Notes under the pieces: model-generated
The model's database searches: none
The model's input: only the letters and a program-made list of their open reading frames with translations
What the model was told of the DNA's origin: nothing
Shown: positions 11,740 to 23,917 of the stretch, piece after piece
How the letters are laid out: each line of letters opens with the position of its first letter
Numbering within the stretch: the stretch's first letter is position 1
Position numbers and translations under genes: made by a program
NCBI GenBank assembly: GCA_012845835.1
Contig: JABAKD010000021.1
Location: forward strand, 4,150,206-4,214,205
Reading direction: 5' to 3'
Length of the DNA stretch: 64,000 nt
Source: Undaria pinnatifida
Lineage: Eukaryota > Sar > Phaeophyceae > Laminariales > Alariaceae

Positions 11740-11842
11740 GGGGGGGGGGGGGGGCAGTTGCGCGGCTCCACAGCGTGTTGTGGTGGCGTGTCACCTGTGT
11801 TTTGATCTGCCCACAAAAGAAAAAAAAAAAAAAAAAAATTGG
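11740..11842. repeat. Poly(G) and poly(A) tracts
   Basis: A G run at 11740-11754 and an A run at about 11820-11838 flank ~65 bp of mixed sequence. Confidence 0.8.
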
Positions 11843-12312
11843 GGCCAAACTATGCCGAAACACAGAGTTCTGGAACCACCTCTTCCACCACAAGACCCAA
11901 CAATGTGGTATACCGTCCGGATCTTGGAGGGTAGTTTTCACGCTCTCTCATTGGTCGAGGGCTGTGTGGTGGTCCGCAGATCGAAATAATAAAATAATTT
12001 CCCAAAAGCAGCGCAGCCCCGCTTCTCGCCCAATTCTGGCCCGTTTTTGGGTCCGGGTTGGGGTCATGGTTAGGGCTAGGGTTAAGAGCTTGGGTTAGGG
12101 GGCGGGGTGAGTCTACGCACGTAGCTATTATCCGACCAGGAAGTGCTTTCTGCTCGCAAACGCGAACAGCCCACCGCCCTAAAGATCCGGGCGGCCGACT
12201 TGTTGGGTGAGCTCTCCACCACCGCCGTAATATTTGCGCGCGATATTCCGCAGTTTTGCCAAAACTCCGGCGTAACAGCTAATCGGAAATCGCACCACCC
12301 TGCGATGGGGTC

Positions 12313-13000
12313 TTAGGTGCTCTCACTACAGAGTGCGGCAAAGCGGCAGCAGTTTTGGTGGCCTGCGAGCACCGCGACAGCAGTGTCGCTCAAGTTTGAA
12401 AACGTGGTTCCGGGTCGTTGGGTTTGGCCTTTCTCATACTGACAGATGTGGCCAAGATATTTTTTTACTGCTGTAGCGATCATCAGTTCCCGTACGCATT
12501 GTACGCGGGAATTTTGAATAAAAAAAAGGTTGTGATCTAGCGCTGCTACGCTACAACGCAGTGTTTCTTGTCCACATTTCGTTGCTTTTGAGGTACACGC
12601 CTCCAGCGATTGCGACTTCGGCGGCATGAATCATAAATCCTACCACCGTGGAATACCTTCCCTCCCTGTACACACGACCACACAGCGAATCTTGAGCGGT
12701 TTCATCAACATTCACCACCGCGACAGGTACTAGTAACGGTGAGAAATGCCTAAGCTGGCGGCGCGACTGCTGGGAGAGTACGTGGCAACTGCGCAAACAA
12801 TACAGTACACGGCCGCGGCGAACCGGATTTCTAACAAGACAAAGGCCAAACCAACTACACATCGAACTATATCAGGACTTGGTGGGGTTCCTACGGGCGT
12901 GGTGTGCCATTTGAAGGCGTCAGTGAGGAGCACGGCGCCTGTGAAAAAGCACAGAACGCTGAACGACCCACTGAGGGGCTGTTCTCGACAAAACCCCGGT
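12313..13000 (-). pseudogene. Possible decayed membrane-protein gene or exon group
   Basis: Three adjacent minus-strand segments look protein-like but lie in different frames. The first (about 12990-12740) has two hydrophobic stretches (SVLCFFTGAVLL and CVVGLAFVLLEIRFAAAVYC) and could start after an acceptor-like TTTTTCACAG near 12940. The second (about 12730-12553) contains VPVAVVNVDETAQDSLCGRV and STVVGFMIHAAEVAIAGGVY, ending at a stop. The third (about 12510-12313) contains ELMIATAVKKYLGHICQYEK. The region is not a member of any repeat family here. I see no splice pair that joins the segments, so this may be a frameshifted relic of a multi-span protein or chance. No family recognised. Confidence 0.3.
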
Positions 13001-13015
13001 TTCAAGAACATTTGA

Positions 13016-13075
13016 CGATATAGGTTGTATCTCATTTTTCGTTTCGATATAGGTTGTATCTCATTTTTCGTTTCG
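13016..13075 (+). repeat. Perfect 29-bp direct repeat, 2 copies
   Basis: GATATAGGTTGTATCTC followed by ATTTTTCGTTTC occurs twice head-to-tail. Confidence 0.85.
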
Positions 13076-13894
13076 TGGGAAGAGCAACACAGGCGGTTTA
13101 TCCAAAAAGAAAACGGGCGACCGAACGGCCAGCCTTGACCATTGACCAGTAACACGAACGACTGGCAGGAAGCTTTTCGCATGCCCAAACCTGCAGTTAG
13201 GTGGAGTCTGCTATTGGTGCCGGACACCACACCAAACCAAACCAAGCGCATCACAAACACCAAAAGCGGTTAAATCACAAGAAGCAGAAAATCGAACGGA
13301 GCAAAACAAAACGAAACAACACAAAATATACAAAATACGCCGCCGCGGCCTATGGACCAGGTTCCATGTACTGGCGCGCAACTCTGTAACACGTGTAAAT
13401 ATCAATTACGATGAATGTTTTAAAACATAACATTTTTATGTCCCCTGCTTCGTAGCTACAACCCCCCGCCCCGCCACACCATAAGGCCGACATTAATTTG
13501 TTCCTTGTGTGGGCGGCTGCGGTAGCAAACGCTCCTTTACAGTAGTTCACACTCACAAAACAGAAAAACGGACGCCTGACCGCACCAGGCGTTCGCGCGC
13601 ATTTCACGTATCATACATACACAGCAGCATCGTACATTGTTGTTGTCTTGTCAAGTGTCAAAAACCTAGAGTCCGTGGTCACACAAAGGTGCTGGAGCCC
13701 TAGGAACTTCCGAAAAAACGTACATACCAGGTACCAAGTACCATGCACCAGGTACTGCTACGTACTAAAATGGGAAAAAGCAACGAAATTATCGTTGAAA
13801 AATGTGACTCTCCTCGGCAGGAATTTGGTGTTTGTGAAACGTGGAGGCGTCTTGGAGCTCGAATATTAAGGTAGACGAAGTAATCAGGGCTGTT

Positions 13895-14165
13895 CACGTG
13901 TCTTGACCCAACCCCGAAGATTGGGTCAGGAAGTTCTCAAAATCTCGTCGGTCGAGTCGGGCCCCGCCGGGTCAGGGGGCAAATAAAATATTCCCGGTCG
14001 GACCGGACCGGACCGGACCGGACCGGACCGGACCGGACCGGACCGGACCGGACCGGACCGGGTCGGGTCGGCTTGGGCCAAGGGGTTTTCAAATCTCATG
14101 GGTCGGGACGGGAAACCCTGACACGACCCGACGCGCGAGAGGTGACCAGACCCGTGAAAATCCTT
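13895..14165 (-). repeat. R10 element with (CGGAC)n array
   Basis: Pentanucleotide CGGAC repeats at 14001-14062 are embedded in the R10 flank. On the minus strand this reads GGATTTTCACGGGTCTGGTC, TCTCGCGCGTCGGGTCGTG and CCCGACCCATGAGATTTGA. The same flank surrounds the GACCC arrays at 31.5 and 53.0 kb. Confidence 0.7.
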
Positions 14166-14469
14166 GTGAGTAACAAAGACAGCCAGACAAGAGCGCTGTA
14201 GTGCAGGGTTAGGATTGATCGTTGCTGCGCCAGTAGCCAGTACACAGCAGTAGACAGTAGACAGTGGACGGTAGTCCCTGGTGCGATGGGCTACCCGATT
14301 TAAGAGCATCTAAGAAAAGGCCAGTGCTACCGCTCTTATCTCGGTGCCGCTCTTGTCAGATTGGGTATAATTTACCGACCAGGTTTTAGTATAGGCAATG
14401 GGCGTTACAAGGCGTCACAAGCCGATTTTCCACCGCTCTTGATTCTGTTTTTTCTTAATGTGAACGCCC

Positions 14470-14558
14470 TTAACGCCTGTACAACCGGAAACCCGTTTTG
14501 GGGGACATATAACTTGAAATTAGTCTGGGAAGGGGTGTTGGGGCTCTAAAGGGGATAA
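14470..14558 (+). mobile_element. R1 TTAA-ended miniature element
   Basis: TTAACGCCTGTACAACCGGA at the left, GGGGCTCTAAAGGGGATAA at the right (terminal TTAA mutated). Confidence 0.8.
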
Positions 14559-15139
14559 ATCGGGTACCTCGCTACTGTACCGGAGAGACAGGATGACAGC
14601 ATTGTTCGTAGCACGATAAAAAGGCAGCGTGCGTATGAAGTATACGACGTACACAAGAGTAGAAATGATCGACCGTTACATAGGCGCCAATTTCATCAGC
14701 CAAAAAACAAAAACAAAAAAGAATCGGGGACATCAGGGCAGCACCAATGAACAGCAGACAGGTGGAGGTGGTGCTGGTCAGAGATGCACACTACCGGTAC
14801 CGGTTCAGGAACGGTTCGGAAACGGTTTGCAAATCCATACAAATTGCGGTCCTTGAAGGATTGGCAACAGCCCCAGTATAGAAACGCCCCATCACGTGTG
14901 GCGGAACCCCCCCCGCCTGGAACGTGGTGAGATTGGTAGTACTGCATTGATAACACGAGCATCAGCGACAACTTCTAGCAGAAACACCAAGGAGCCCAAA
15001 GTACTCCGTATTATTTCATGAATGTATAATCGGGATGATAGCTATATTTCCCCTATGATATCGCAAAGGTTAAGGTTTCGCGAAAGCGCTTCTTGGCTGC
15101 GGTTTTCACAATCGCTCATTTCGCGGTAAAGCCGTCTTC

Positions 15140-15310
15140 CCTCATTTGATGCGGTGCCTTGCCAGACGGCGATACCAGCACCAAAGCGGGACACCCGCAC
15201 ACTCTCAGCATGGTACAGCAGTACAGCAGTACTCTGCAGGACGAGCAAAGCGGCGACGAGCGATTCTCACCGAACTAAACTGGGGCCCCGCACTAAAAGG
15301 TACCTCGCCA
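15140..15310. repeat. R4-type element fragment
   Basis: ATGCGGTGCCTTGCCAGACG, GAGCGATTCTCACCGAAC and CCCCGCACTAAAAGGTACC match copies at 16.57-16.79 and 22.40-22.57 kb. Confidence 0.5.
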
Positions 15311-15520
15311 ACGCGGGATCACGAGTGTATTACCCATTGGTTCCCGCCCTAATCTGCGGCCTGGTGGTGGTGTGCTGGCGCTATCCTCGGTCATATTGGG
15401 CTTTTGGGCTGCAACGATTACAATTTAAATCCTAGCGTTATAATACCGGGTAAAGTACTGGCGCTTGCGATATACCTGGTACGTATACCTGGTACCAGTA
15501 TAATATTGAATAATCTAAGT

Positions 15521-15668
15521 GTCACCTTGTTGACCCTGGCACTAGCTGGTCCCAAGGGGAAGGGAATCGGCGACCTACATCCTTCATGAAAACCTTCAAA
15601 CCCCGTGGCACGCGCGATCGGAGCATGTCACACACAGCCTGCATTGACGATGAGTTTCGACGAAACCA
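15521..15668 (-). repeat. R7 fragment
   Basis: TTGACCCTGGCACTAGCTGG, CGGCGACCTACATCCTTCAT, CGCGCGATCGGAGCATG and GATGAGTTTCGACGAAA are the R7 head in inverse orientation. Confidence 0.6.
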
Positions 15669-16364
15669 TCGACACAGCAGCTGTAGTCATGTTTAGTTTT
15701 TAATAAACATACACAAAGGGTAGTGGAAGGCATTCATGCACATCATGCACATCTTGGACTGATGACGATCTAGATCATACAGATCATCCACAGCAGCAGA
15801 TCCTGTATCTGAGGTTATTAGATGCGGTGCATAATCTGTAACTAGAGAGTACAGATCCAACCCAGGAAACACGTGCTAGATCGTGCCGATCGTACGGCTC
15901 CCAACCGGTAACACGAGCTAAACCAAACAGATCGTCCTTACAAGATTCTACAGATCACCAAGTGGGGATAGGTTATCTGTCTGACGCGTACAAACATATC
16001 TTTTTGTGTGTTACAGCAGTGACGGCCGTTTAGGCGTGTGATGGACGTCAATTTCAAAAACGAGAAAAAAATGAAGAGCGTAACGGACATCCGAAAACAT
16101 CGCACTTAACAGTAGTTTCGGACTGGACAGGGCATTTGTTTCGGTTCTGAAGTTTGCCGTGCCAAGCGCTGGAGGAGCTGGAAGGCGTGTTTTCGCGGCG
16201 CAACAGGAACGGCAGGGATGTTGCGCACAGCACGCACCTTTGGCTCGTTAGCCCCGCGGAGAGCCCCCAAAGGCCCTCCGGAGCCCCACTACCCACCTCA
16301 ACCTAATGGCCTAATGGTAGTTTCTAGTGTGCAAAATACGCCGGGCGCAACCATTGCTTAATTT

Positions 16365-16540
16365 GTGTCGGACTCGTCTGAAAAAAAAGTCCACCCGCCT
16401 GAGATGGTGGGAGAAAACCCAAAAACGCCACACACCAAGATACTAGTTGTAGATGTTCCCGTTTTTGCTACGGCCAGTCATTCTTGTGGAAACCCCGATG
16501 TCCATATGGATTACGTCGCGTGGGCTAAGAGGTGCGTTGG
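16365..16540 (+). other. Possible exon, unrecognised
   Basis: An open frame (from ATG 16365) of protein-like composition contains TKILVVDVPVFATASHSCGN and DVHMDYVAWAKR. It ends at a donor-like AAGAG|GTGCGT near 16,530, just before an R4 repeat. No domain recognised and no matching acceptor or partner exon found. Confidence 0.2.
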
Positions 16541-16565
16541 TGGGCTCTCCCGGCGGCTACTTATA

Positions 16566-16790
16566 TACAGCAGTAGTAGGGGTCCCTCATTTCGTGGTGC
16601 GGCGTCTTGGCAGGCGACAACAACTGCACTAAAGTGGGTACTCCGCACTAACCCAATATTGTGCGTGCGGTATTCTGTAGGACAAGGTCGTGACAAGCGA
16701 TTTTCACCGCAATAACTCGGGGCCTCGGAGTAAAGGGTACCTATTTCCACCGCAAAAAGCCGGGGCCCCTGATTAAAGGCTACCTACCGA
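16566..16790. repeat. R4-type element
   Basis: AGTAGTAGGGGTCCCTCATT starts it. The core TGACAAGCGATTTTCACCGC and the end ATTAAAGGCTACC follow the R4 layout. Confidence 0.5.
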
Positions 16791-17184
16791 ACTAACGCCG
16801 TACCTAGACTGTATACGACCCATGGTGAGTTTGGAGGGTTCAGGCTCGCGGGTGGAATCAGGTTCAGGTGGGATCAGAGAGCCACCTGGGGCGAGGGTCA
16901 GTAAAGCCCTTCGACCTGTGAAAGTTATCTGACAGGCTCGTGTCTACACTTATTAACAGTCAAACATCCGACAGATCAGATCCCTACTCACTGCAGCAGA
17001 TGGCCCGGTTTAAGGGACAATTCGTAGCGCGTCCGGGCGGCAGTCCCTAATATCCCGATGTTCCTAACAAATGTGACCTCACCTTACCACGTGCTTCGTT
17101 GTTATAGCAACCTGTAAGGCGTTTGCAAGCGGGAGACAGCCTATTCGCCTATTTTAAGGGGCCAAGGACCTGGGACCCCTCGTT

Positions 17185-17605
17185 ATTATAAAAAATAAAA
17201 TACACTCCAGCTGTGAGATCGAATATTTTGTCGAAACTCATCTTTGCAAGCTGTGTGTGATACTCCGATCGCGCGTATTGCGGGTTGTGTGTCCTCATGA
17301 AGGATAAAGGTCGGCGACTCCCCTTGCAACCGCAGCGTAGCTATCAGGGTCAACAGGGTGATGTTAGGCAGTCTGTGCGCGGAAACTATAAAACCCGTTT
17401 CTGAGGGGGACAAAATCTGACAGCTGTGGAAGGAAATGCATCAGTTTATCAAGTGAATACTGCTGTAAGTCGAATGACCGGTGAGGGGAGGGCGGAGTTT
17501 TTAAGGACGTGGGGGCCTGATTTTGATCAAAAGGGTGGCGGGAGGGGGGAAGGGGGGGGAAGGGACGGGTGGGGCAGGTCAATTTGTGCGTGGAAACTAT
17601 CATGT
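17185..17605 (+). mobile_element. R7 element, lacking one end
   Basis: ACACTCCAGCTGTGAGATCG through GGTCGGCGACTCCCCTTGCA and TTTTGATCAAAAGGGTGGCG to GTGCGTGGAAACTAT. The terminal ~140 bp present in other copies (CTTTAGGTCGCATAG... GCGTGGTGCTAGGTC) is absent. The minus strand carries the frame discussed under the R7 findings, here with an in-frame 3-bp insertion. Confidence 0.75.
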
Positions 17606-17997
17606 ACTGCGTCCATTCTGAGGGACCCGGTCATTTAAAGCGAGAAAAAACTTTGCCCAGGGATCATGAGGTTTCCTGATATACTGTTTTCCTTACCGCG
17701 GGGTCCCTAAAAAGGGGCTACCCACAGTTCCTATAATTATGACGGCGGAATTGCATGGCCTACTAGTATGGCCTATTCATATAAGACAATTTCGCCGGGT
17801 GCGAGTCGGGCGATCTGGCACATGCTCCCTGGGTTGGACCTGCAATACACAGATATTGTCCAACATAACTGCTGTGGCGACATATGTTCGATTTAGATGA
17901 TCTACTGCTGTGGATCATCTAGATCGTGATTTGGGAATGGTTTCACTCCACCCTCCAACGCGTCGGCCGTACGCTCGTGATTCATGCTCGCTGTAGA

Positions 17998-18135
17998 GAT
18001 TTTAGTGACGGATGACGGGTGACGGGGCGTCATTAAAGTGACCGTCCGTCACTAGAGTGGCGGTCCGTCATTAACGGGCCGTCATTGGAGTGACGGGCCG
18101 TCATTAGTCATTTGTGTGACCGATCGTCATTAATA
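17998..18135. repeat. TGACGG/CCGTCA inverted-unit cluster (R11-like)
   Basis: Alternating GTGACGG and CCGTCAY motifs at 15-25 bp spacing (GGGCCGTCATTGGAGTGACG, GGGCCGTCATTAGTC), forming many potential small hairpins. Confidence 0.6.
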
Positions 18136-18924
18136 TTGTGGGCATCTTCGGTCAGGTCTTTGGTCGAGGGGGTGGAAGCCGCTGAGCGGCTGGCGTGGTT
18201 GCGGGCACTCGCCCCCCAAGCAAACCGTCTCTCTTCTCGGCATGGCTTTAAGCAACAACAGCGAACCAAACGTTTCGAAATTCAAAGAGGCCGTCACATA
18301 AAAATGTTCAAAACACACTGGCAAACATATTATCAGTCACACACAACTATCATACTGCTGCACCTTGAAAACTTCAACCTCGAAACAACAGCAATAATTC
18401 CCGCTTGACGCTTTTTGCTTTTGGACTAAAGTTTTCTATCATTATTCGCCTCAAAACCCTCCGATTAAAGAGACGGATCAATAGTTTCAAAAAGTCTACC
18501 GGTACGAAGCGGGTATATTTTCCGTCAAAACAAGTTCGAGGTTCTCCCTTCGCATTAGACTACCGGTGGGGCTTACTGTGACACACATCAACAACACAAC
18601 ATTCGATACCAATAACCACTACGAGTATAGACTGAAGAACGCTGTTGTACGTGTCACATGTACAATAACCACTATTAATACGAGTTTAGATGGAAGAAAG
18701 CCGCTGTACGTGCCACATGTACGCACAAGACCGCTGCAAATTGTAAGACCGCTGCAAATTGTATTGCTGCGCCATAATATAGCCATAGGGCTGCCGTGCC
18801 GATGATGCTTGCTTGCTGCCACTGCTGCTGCGCTCTGTGCAACGTTTGGGGAGAGGAAACCGAAAAATATTTTAGGCCTTCCCGAGGGGCAAAATACAAA
18901 CTATCAGCTGGGGCAAAACATCAA

Positions 18925-19110
18925 CTGCAAGATATTTCGACCGAGAAGCATCATACAATTCGATGTGAGTCGACGAGGGAAGAAATAGCTGGAACCTTCT
19001 CGCGACGAAAATAAAGGAACGTGCCGTATGTAGTGTGTGTGGGGGGGGGGGGGGGGGGGGGACCTGCTTAGTGACCCCCGGACCTGAGTTACGTCTAGAG
19101 GGGGAGAAGA
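18925..19110 (+). repeat. R12 dispersed repeat with poly(G)
   Basis: ATGTGAGTCGACGAGGGAAG, CTTCTCGCGACGAAAATAAA, then a G run at 19041-19061 and ACCCCCGGACCTGAGTTACG. It parallels 19.62-19.84 kb, where the G run is replaced by GTGGGCAGGGGGGAAGAAGG. Confidence 0.65.
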
Positions 19111-19619
19111 AAAAGAGAAAAGTGCGAAGAAAAACACAAGACAAAAAAACAAACAAACCAACACGGACACCTCTAAGAAACATAAATATTCATTTGACCC
19201 AGGCTGGGTTCTTACTTGAGAGAGCAGAGGGTGCGCGGTACATTAGCATCCGCATAACGGCTCCCGGATGTCTTACTTTCCTGTACTCTCATCCTGTATT
19301 TCTTGCTGCTTGTTTTCTCATAAATACAGCATGCCACACCGGCCAATAATCTCTTATTTCTGGCCAGGCTGGAACTCGAATGTAACGAAGGGTGTGTGTT
19401 AGACTATTTTCAGTATAAAAGAGGCCCGTCTACTAAATAACAGTAAAGCTCGAGCATGGAGGTCTCGACTCTGTCAAATTATCACACTTATTCAACAACA
19501 GCAGTAATGCCAGTAGCGTCCTTGGGTCTAGTGGTTACCCTTGAACGCTGCTAGCGTTGGTCCTTGAGTTCGATTCGATTTTGGACGTACTTGCCAAAAT
19601 GACCCAAAGGATCAACTGT

Positions 19620-19836
19620 TGAGAGTTGAGAATGTCTATGTAGCAGCGTGGGCAGGCACATTCGACGCGAGTCGACGAGGCAAGAAAATGATGAAATGCT
19701 CTCGCGATTTGAATGAAGGCACGAACCGTAGTGGGCAGGGGGGAAGAAGGGCCCGCGATGTGACCCCGGATCTGAGTTACTGCTGGGAGGGAGCGCGGGA
19801 GTATCATAGCGCGAGGAAAATAAATGGGATGAAAGG
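19620..19836 (+). repeat. R12 dispersed repeat
   Basis: CGACGCGAGTCGACGAGGCA, CTCTCGCGATTTGAATGAAG, GACCCCGGATCTGAGTTACT. Second of two R12 copies 0.7 kb apart, in direct orientation. Confidence 0.65.
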
Positions 19837-19894
19837 AGAAAAAAAGAAGAAAAAAAAGTCAAGTGCTGCTGTCGGATGCTGCGTGTAGTTTTAC

Positions 19895-20120
19895 GTGCAC
19901 ATGATCAAGTCCGTGGCCACAGGACAGGCTCCGCTCACTCTACAGCAGGTGGAAGAATGGCCCAGGGAAAAGAAAACAAAAAAACTAAGGTGGCTCATCG
20001 GTAATACGAGTACACGTATACCTATACCGTTGTTGTTGTTCTCACATTAACTCGCATAATCAAGTCCGTGGTCACAGGACGGGTATATCACGCTGCAGTA
20101 GCTGAAGCAAGTCATACGAG
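19895..20120 (+). repeat. R14 dispersed repeat, two copies
   Basis: ATCAAGTCCGTGGCCACAGG (19.90 kb) and TTGTTGTTCTCACATTAACT plus ATCAAGTCCGTGGTCACAGG (20.03-20.08 kb). Further copies at 20.69-20.77 and, inverse, at 21.28-21.35 kb. Confidence 0.6.
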
Positions 20121-20499
20121 ACATCCAAGACAAAAGTGAAATCGCAAGTCAGCGTACATCATAACCGGCCCATAGTGCTGTTACATACCTGGTACGTTTT
20201 AAGACGCGCAGGTGAAACCGACTACACCGCATGGCACCCAGGGAACGAAACCGATGTACAAAAACGAGGAGAACAGAAAAACAAACAAAAACAAGAAAAG
20301 AATAACGAGAGCATACAAAACGAAGCAAGGACAAATACTACCAGGTTTTTGTAGGGAGGGGGAGGGGGGGAGGGGGGGCAAAAGAATAGGTCTTCCCCGG
20401 GACGACACATACCGGTCAGAAAGAGTACCGCATGACCGGTTGAGCTACTGTTGGAGTACCATTACTACAGCATTAGAGGAACACGGTATTACGATAAGA

Positions 20500-22400
20500 A
20501 AGGCGGTCTGATATTCACAGGAAAATAAGAAATCCAGGAGTCGCTGGATTTTACTCTGTATAGTAGTATCTATAGAACGTACCCTCTCCAAAACGAGGAA
20601 CCCAGACGGGTCCCGTGCTTACTCTACTCGTATACCAGGTACATTCAACATCTCAGAAGTGACTGGTATCATTAGTTTAGATACCTAGGTTGTTGTTCTA
20701 CCATTAACTCGTTTTTACAGTACACAGGAATCAAGTGCGTGGTCACTGGGAATTTACCATGAATAGTACGTAGAGATGACATAAAATGACATGTGCTCGT
20801 ACTTACTGTTGGCATATGCCAACAGTAGAATTTTTTATTCCAGGTATACATGCAGCACAGGTGTGCCTAGACTTGAGGCAGTAGAGTTATCATGTGATTG
20901 TATGTACAGCAGCAGTAGACCACGGATGTTGCATCTCTCTTTTGTTGGGAACGCACATGATCATAGAATCGGTATGACACGGACCCTGGATTGGGATCAG
21001 TTGCAAATATGGAAGGAGACGGTCAGTCAAGGAAATCGTTCCGCGGTCAAGGGTGTCAAACCGATCGTTACACACTAAAACCTAGTAGTTTTCCGTCAGT
21101 CAAGGTAAAATATTGGAAAATTGCCGTCGGTCAAGAGGTCAAAGTGCCGTCTCCTGACATGATCAGTTGCGCAGGATGCTGCATGCTGTCGAGGACATAC
21201 TAGATAGGGCATACCTCGTACATACTCTTTGGTGTGTTATTGTTTTTCCCTGGGGTATTCCTCAGCTCCAGAGTGACAGGAGAGGCTGTCCTGTGACCAC
21301 GGACTTGATCATGCGAGAACCTCGACAAACTACATGCTGTACCTCATATATCGTCCCGAAATGTAAGCACACACACTTCATTATTAGGAAGATCAAACAG
21401 TCCTTAAATTTACGGTCCATTGTTGTGTGTACTACGATAAATGGGAGCCAACAAAAAAAGTTCGGGTCTGTGTAATGCTGCTTGGTAAGATTGTTGGTGT
21501 AGATGAATGGGCGTTGGGGGGGAGCTTGCCCTACTGCTGCTGTAGGAACAGACACAGCAGCGGCAACAGCTTTAGAGTCCAGACTGGCCTACGGAGAGAC
21601 TAGCAGCTGAAGACTAAACCGCTTGGAGTTTGGCGTGGAGAGGTGTGAAAAAAACAGCGCAGGTTTAATACGACTTGTTAATCGATTTGGGATGAAACAA
21701 GCAGAATAAAGCAATGAATGAAGTAAACAGGCAGGGAAGGCGAAGCAGGTGCCAACATCATACTACGAAACTACTGCTGCTGTACGTAGGGAGCCATAAT
21801 CATGTCCCGATTCTGCCGCCATTGCTGATGCTAATGATGCTGCAGTTCTAGTAAGTAAGTGCGTATTTTAGGTGCTGGCTTATGCCTGTGTATGGTGGTA
21901 CTTGCTGCTGCTGTTGTTGCTGCATGTATGATAGAGCAGCAGCACGTGGCTTTTGCTGCTACGCGTTATTGCTGCTACGAGTTATTGCTGCTAGGCTTGC
22001 TATGCTGTCTCTGATAGGCTGTGCCACCACAAGCACGACCAGAAACTGAGGTAACACTACTGCTGCTGCACCTCGTACGAAAAAGCGACCTATATTCTAC
22101 ATTCTCGAGATTCGCTTGCTTGGCTTTGCTTTGCAGAGAGAGAGCGGAGCAAGGTTCGCCACTCCACCCAGCTCAACTAGCGCCAAGGTTCCCTCTCGGG
22201 GAGGCCACTACATAAATCTTTATGGATCGGTGGTGGTGCGGGTGGTGGGGGTAGGGGTCTCGTTGGCTGGCTATCAAGCTACGACCGCTATCCATCTATC
22301 CACACGGGTCTGTCGGATATTCTTACATATCGGTGAGGTATGCCGACGTGAAAAAAATACAGATGAAAACAAAAACGTACCAGGTTTAGTATACAAGATG
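20500..22400. other. No gene seen; R14, R11 and CTG-rich patches
   Basis: Holds R14 copies, one R11 unit (21018-21165), a CAACAG/CTGCTG-rich stretch (21.83-22.06 kb) and otherwise unassigned sequence. Open frames up to ~100 codons carry no recognisable domain. Confidence 0.4.
21018..21165 (+). repeat. R11 single unit
   Basis: GGTCAGTCAAGGAAATCG, GGTCAAGGGTGTCAAACCGA, ACACTAAAACCTAGTAGTTT and TTGGAAAATTGCCGTCGGTC match the 160-bp units at 4.17-4.63 kb. Confidence 0.8.
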
Positions 22401-22575
22401 ATGTACAGTCGTGGTCCCCTCGATAGTGCGGTGTCTTGCCAGATAATAATACCCGCATTAAAGTGGGACTTCGAACTATATCCAAAACAGTGTTAGTATA
22501 TTGAAAATCAAAATCAAATTTTTACCGCACTAAAATAGGGACTCGCACAGAAGGTATCGCACTAAATTGGGACCA
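22395..22575. repeat. R4-type element
   Basis: AGTCGTGGTCCCCTCGATAG then TGCGGTGTCTTGCCAGATAA and ATTAAAGTGGGACTTCG, ending in ACTAAATTGGGACCACGAC. GTGGTCCC and GGGACCAC form the ends. Confidence 0.55.
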
Positions 22576-22999
22576 CGACCAGGTACGTACGAATACAAAA
22601 AAATAAATCTAGCGAGGAAATCACCCGAGCCTCACACACACGCCATGCTATGCGGGGTGAGCGCCCTGAGAGCACTAGGTTCGCCGGCCACCCTTGGCAG
22701 GAGGCGGTCCCTAGAGGGCACGCATGCATGGTTCTCTACACGAGTGGTGGTCTTTCGTCCCACATGACGAATTTTCGACTCGAGCTCGCTAGTGGCACGC
22801 TAGAGGGTGTGTGCTCTCACGAGCAAAAGGCCTTCACGTTCACCGGCAAACACACAAAACTATGCAGGCGCAGCTCAAATTGAAAAACACCAAACACAAA
22901 AAAATCAAATCAAGCCCCAAGGCACCCGACAGAACCAGCAGCAACGCCAAGCGCCCCACCCCCCCCGGCCGGGACCCCCGCGCGCACGCACGAAGTGGA

Positions 23000-23095
23000 A
23001 CCTCTCACCTTCTGTCCCTCGATCATGCCCTCCATGGTCCCCTCCGGGCCTCCTTCTCGACCTCCCCCGTTTGCCATACGCGGCATAGCCTGTTG
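23000..23095 (-). other. Possible exon, unrecognised
   Basis: GC-rich, non-repeat minus-strand segment. It follows an acceptor-like GTGTCACAACAG (about 23093) and ends at a donor-like GGACAGAAG|GTGAGAGG (about 23007). One frame reads AMPRMANGGGREGGPEGTME and continues to GMIEGQK. Upstream, a GTGAGC donor at about 23139 would leave an intron of only about 47 bp. Gly/Glu-rich low complexity, no domain recognised. Confidence 0.25.
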
Positions 23096-23747
23096 TGACA
23101 CTCACTCAGGTAGTGAGAGCTCCCGCCAGAGCTCACGTACGCTATTATCCGAGTCCAGCTCTCGCGACCCAACCCAAGAGAGCGCTTCGATGCCCGAGGC
23201 CGGTGGTATGCCGAGGCTTGCTCCGGTGCCTCTAGGGGGCTCTCCACAGGCACGACACGCTAGTCTAGGGCGGACGGGATGCGCCACGGCAGGTGTACCT
23301 GGAAGCAATCCCTATGATGAGAGAGTCTACGGTGCTGCTGCTACTACTCGTACTACCCTATTAATTGTTGACTCGTTTTGACTTCGTATCGTATTATTAA
23401 AAGTAGTCTGTCTTTTTCTATTGGGTGTGTTATTGTGAGAGCTCTTGGCCACCTTTTAGTATTTTTCTTTCGGTTTGTTGTTTTCGTTGGTTTTCGGCTA
23501 TTTGATTGTTTTCAAATACTATTTCTAGTACGAAAGGTATTCCTCGACGCCTTCGATTTCTTGAGATGTCTGCCCCTCATTATTTCCTAGTGAATTTTGC
23601 GACGTGTAGCGGAATAATTGGGATAAAATCTAAGAAATGCGCGAAGGTCGCCAATATTCTACCGAATAATATTTTACCGAATTTTTCCGGATTTTACGCA
23701 TCCACGGATTGAGACTCGTATGAATCAGAATCATCCACACATGTGCG

Positions 23748-23908
23748 GAGGCGCGAGAGTGAGTAGATGACAAGTCGACGAGCAGTAGGATTGCTGAACC
23801 CTATACGCGATAAAAATTGAAGGCAAGAACCGGGGGAAAGAAGGGACGACACCTGTGACCACGGCTTGTCCTGAAGCTGGAAAGTAGAAGTGTGACAGAA
23901 GAAAAAAG
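23748..23908 (+). mobile_element. R5 SINE, 5'-truncated
   Basis: Begins within the body (GCGCGAGAGTGAG), has AGCAGTAGGATTGCTGAACC and CCACGGCTTGTCCTGAAGCT, and ends with GAAGAAAAAAG. 5' truncation is typical of LINE-mediated retroposition. Confidence 0.8.
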
Positions 23909-23917
23909 ATGTGACAC

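Noticed and set aside
12730..13263. 177-codon minus-strand frame as a complete gene
   Set aside because: Its first half contains a 29-bp duplicated segment and low-quality composition. Only the hydrophobic second half is kept as a possible exon.
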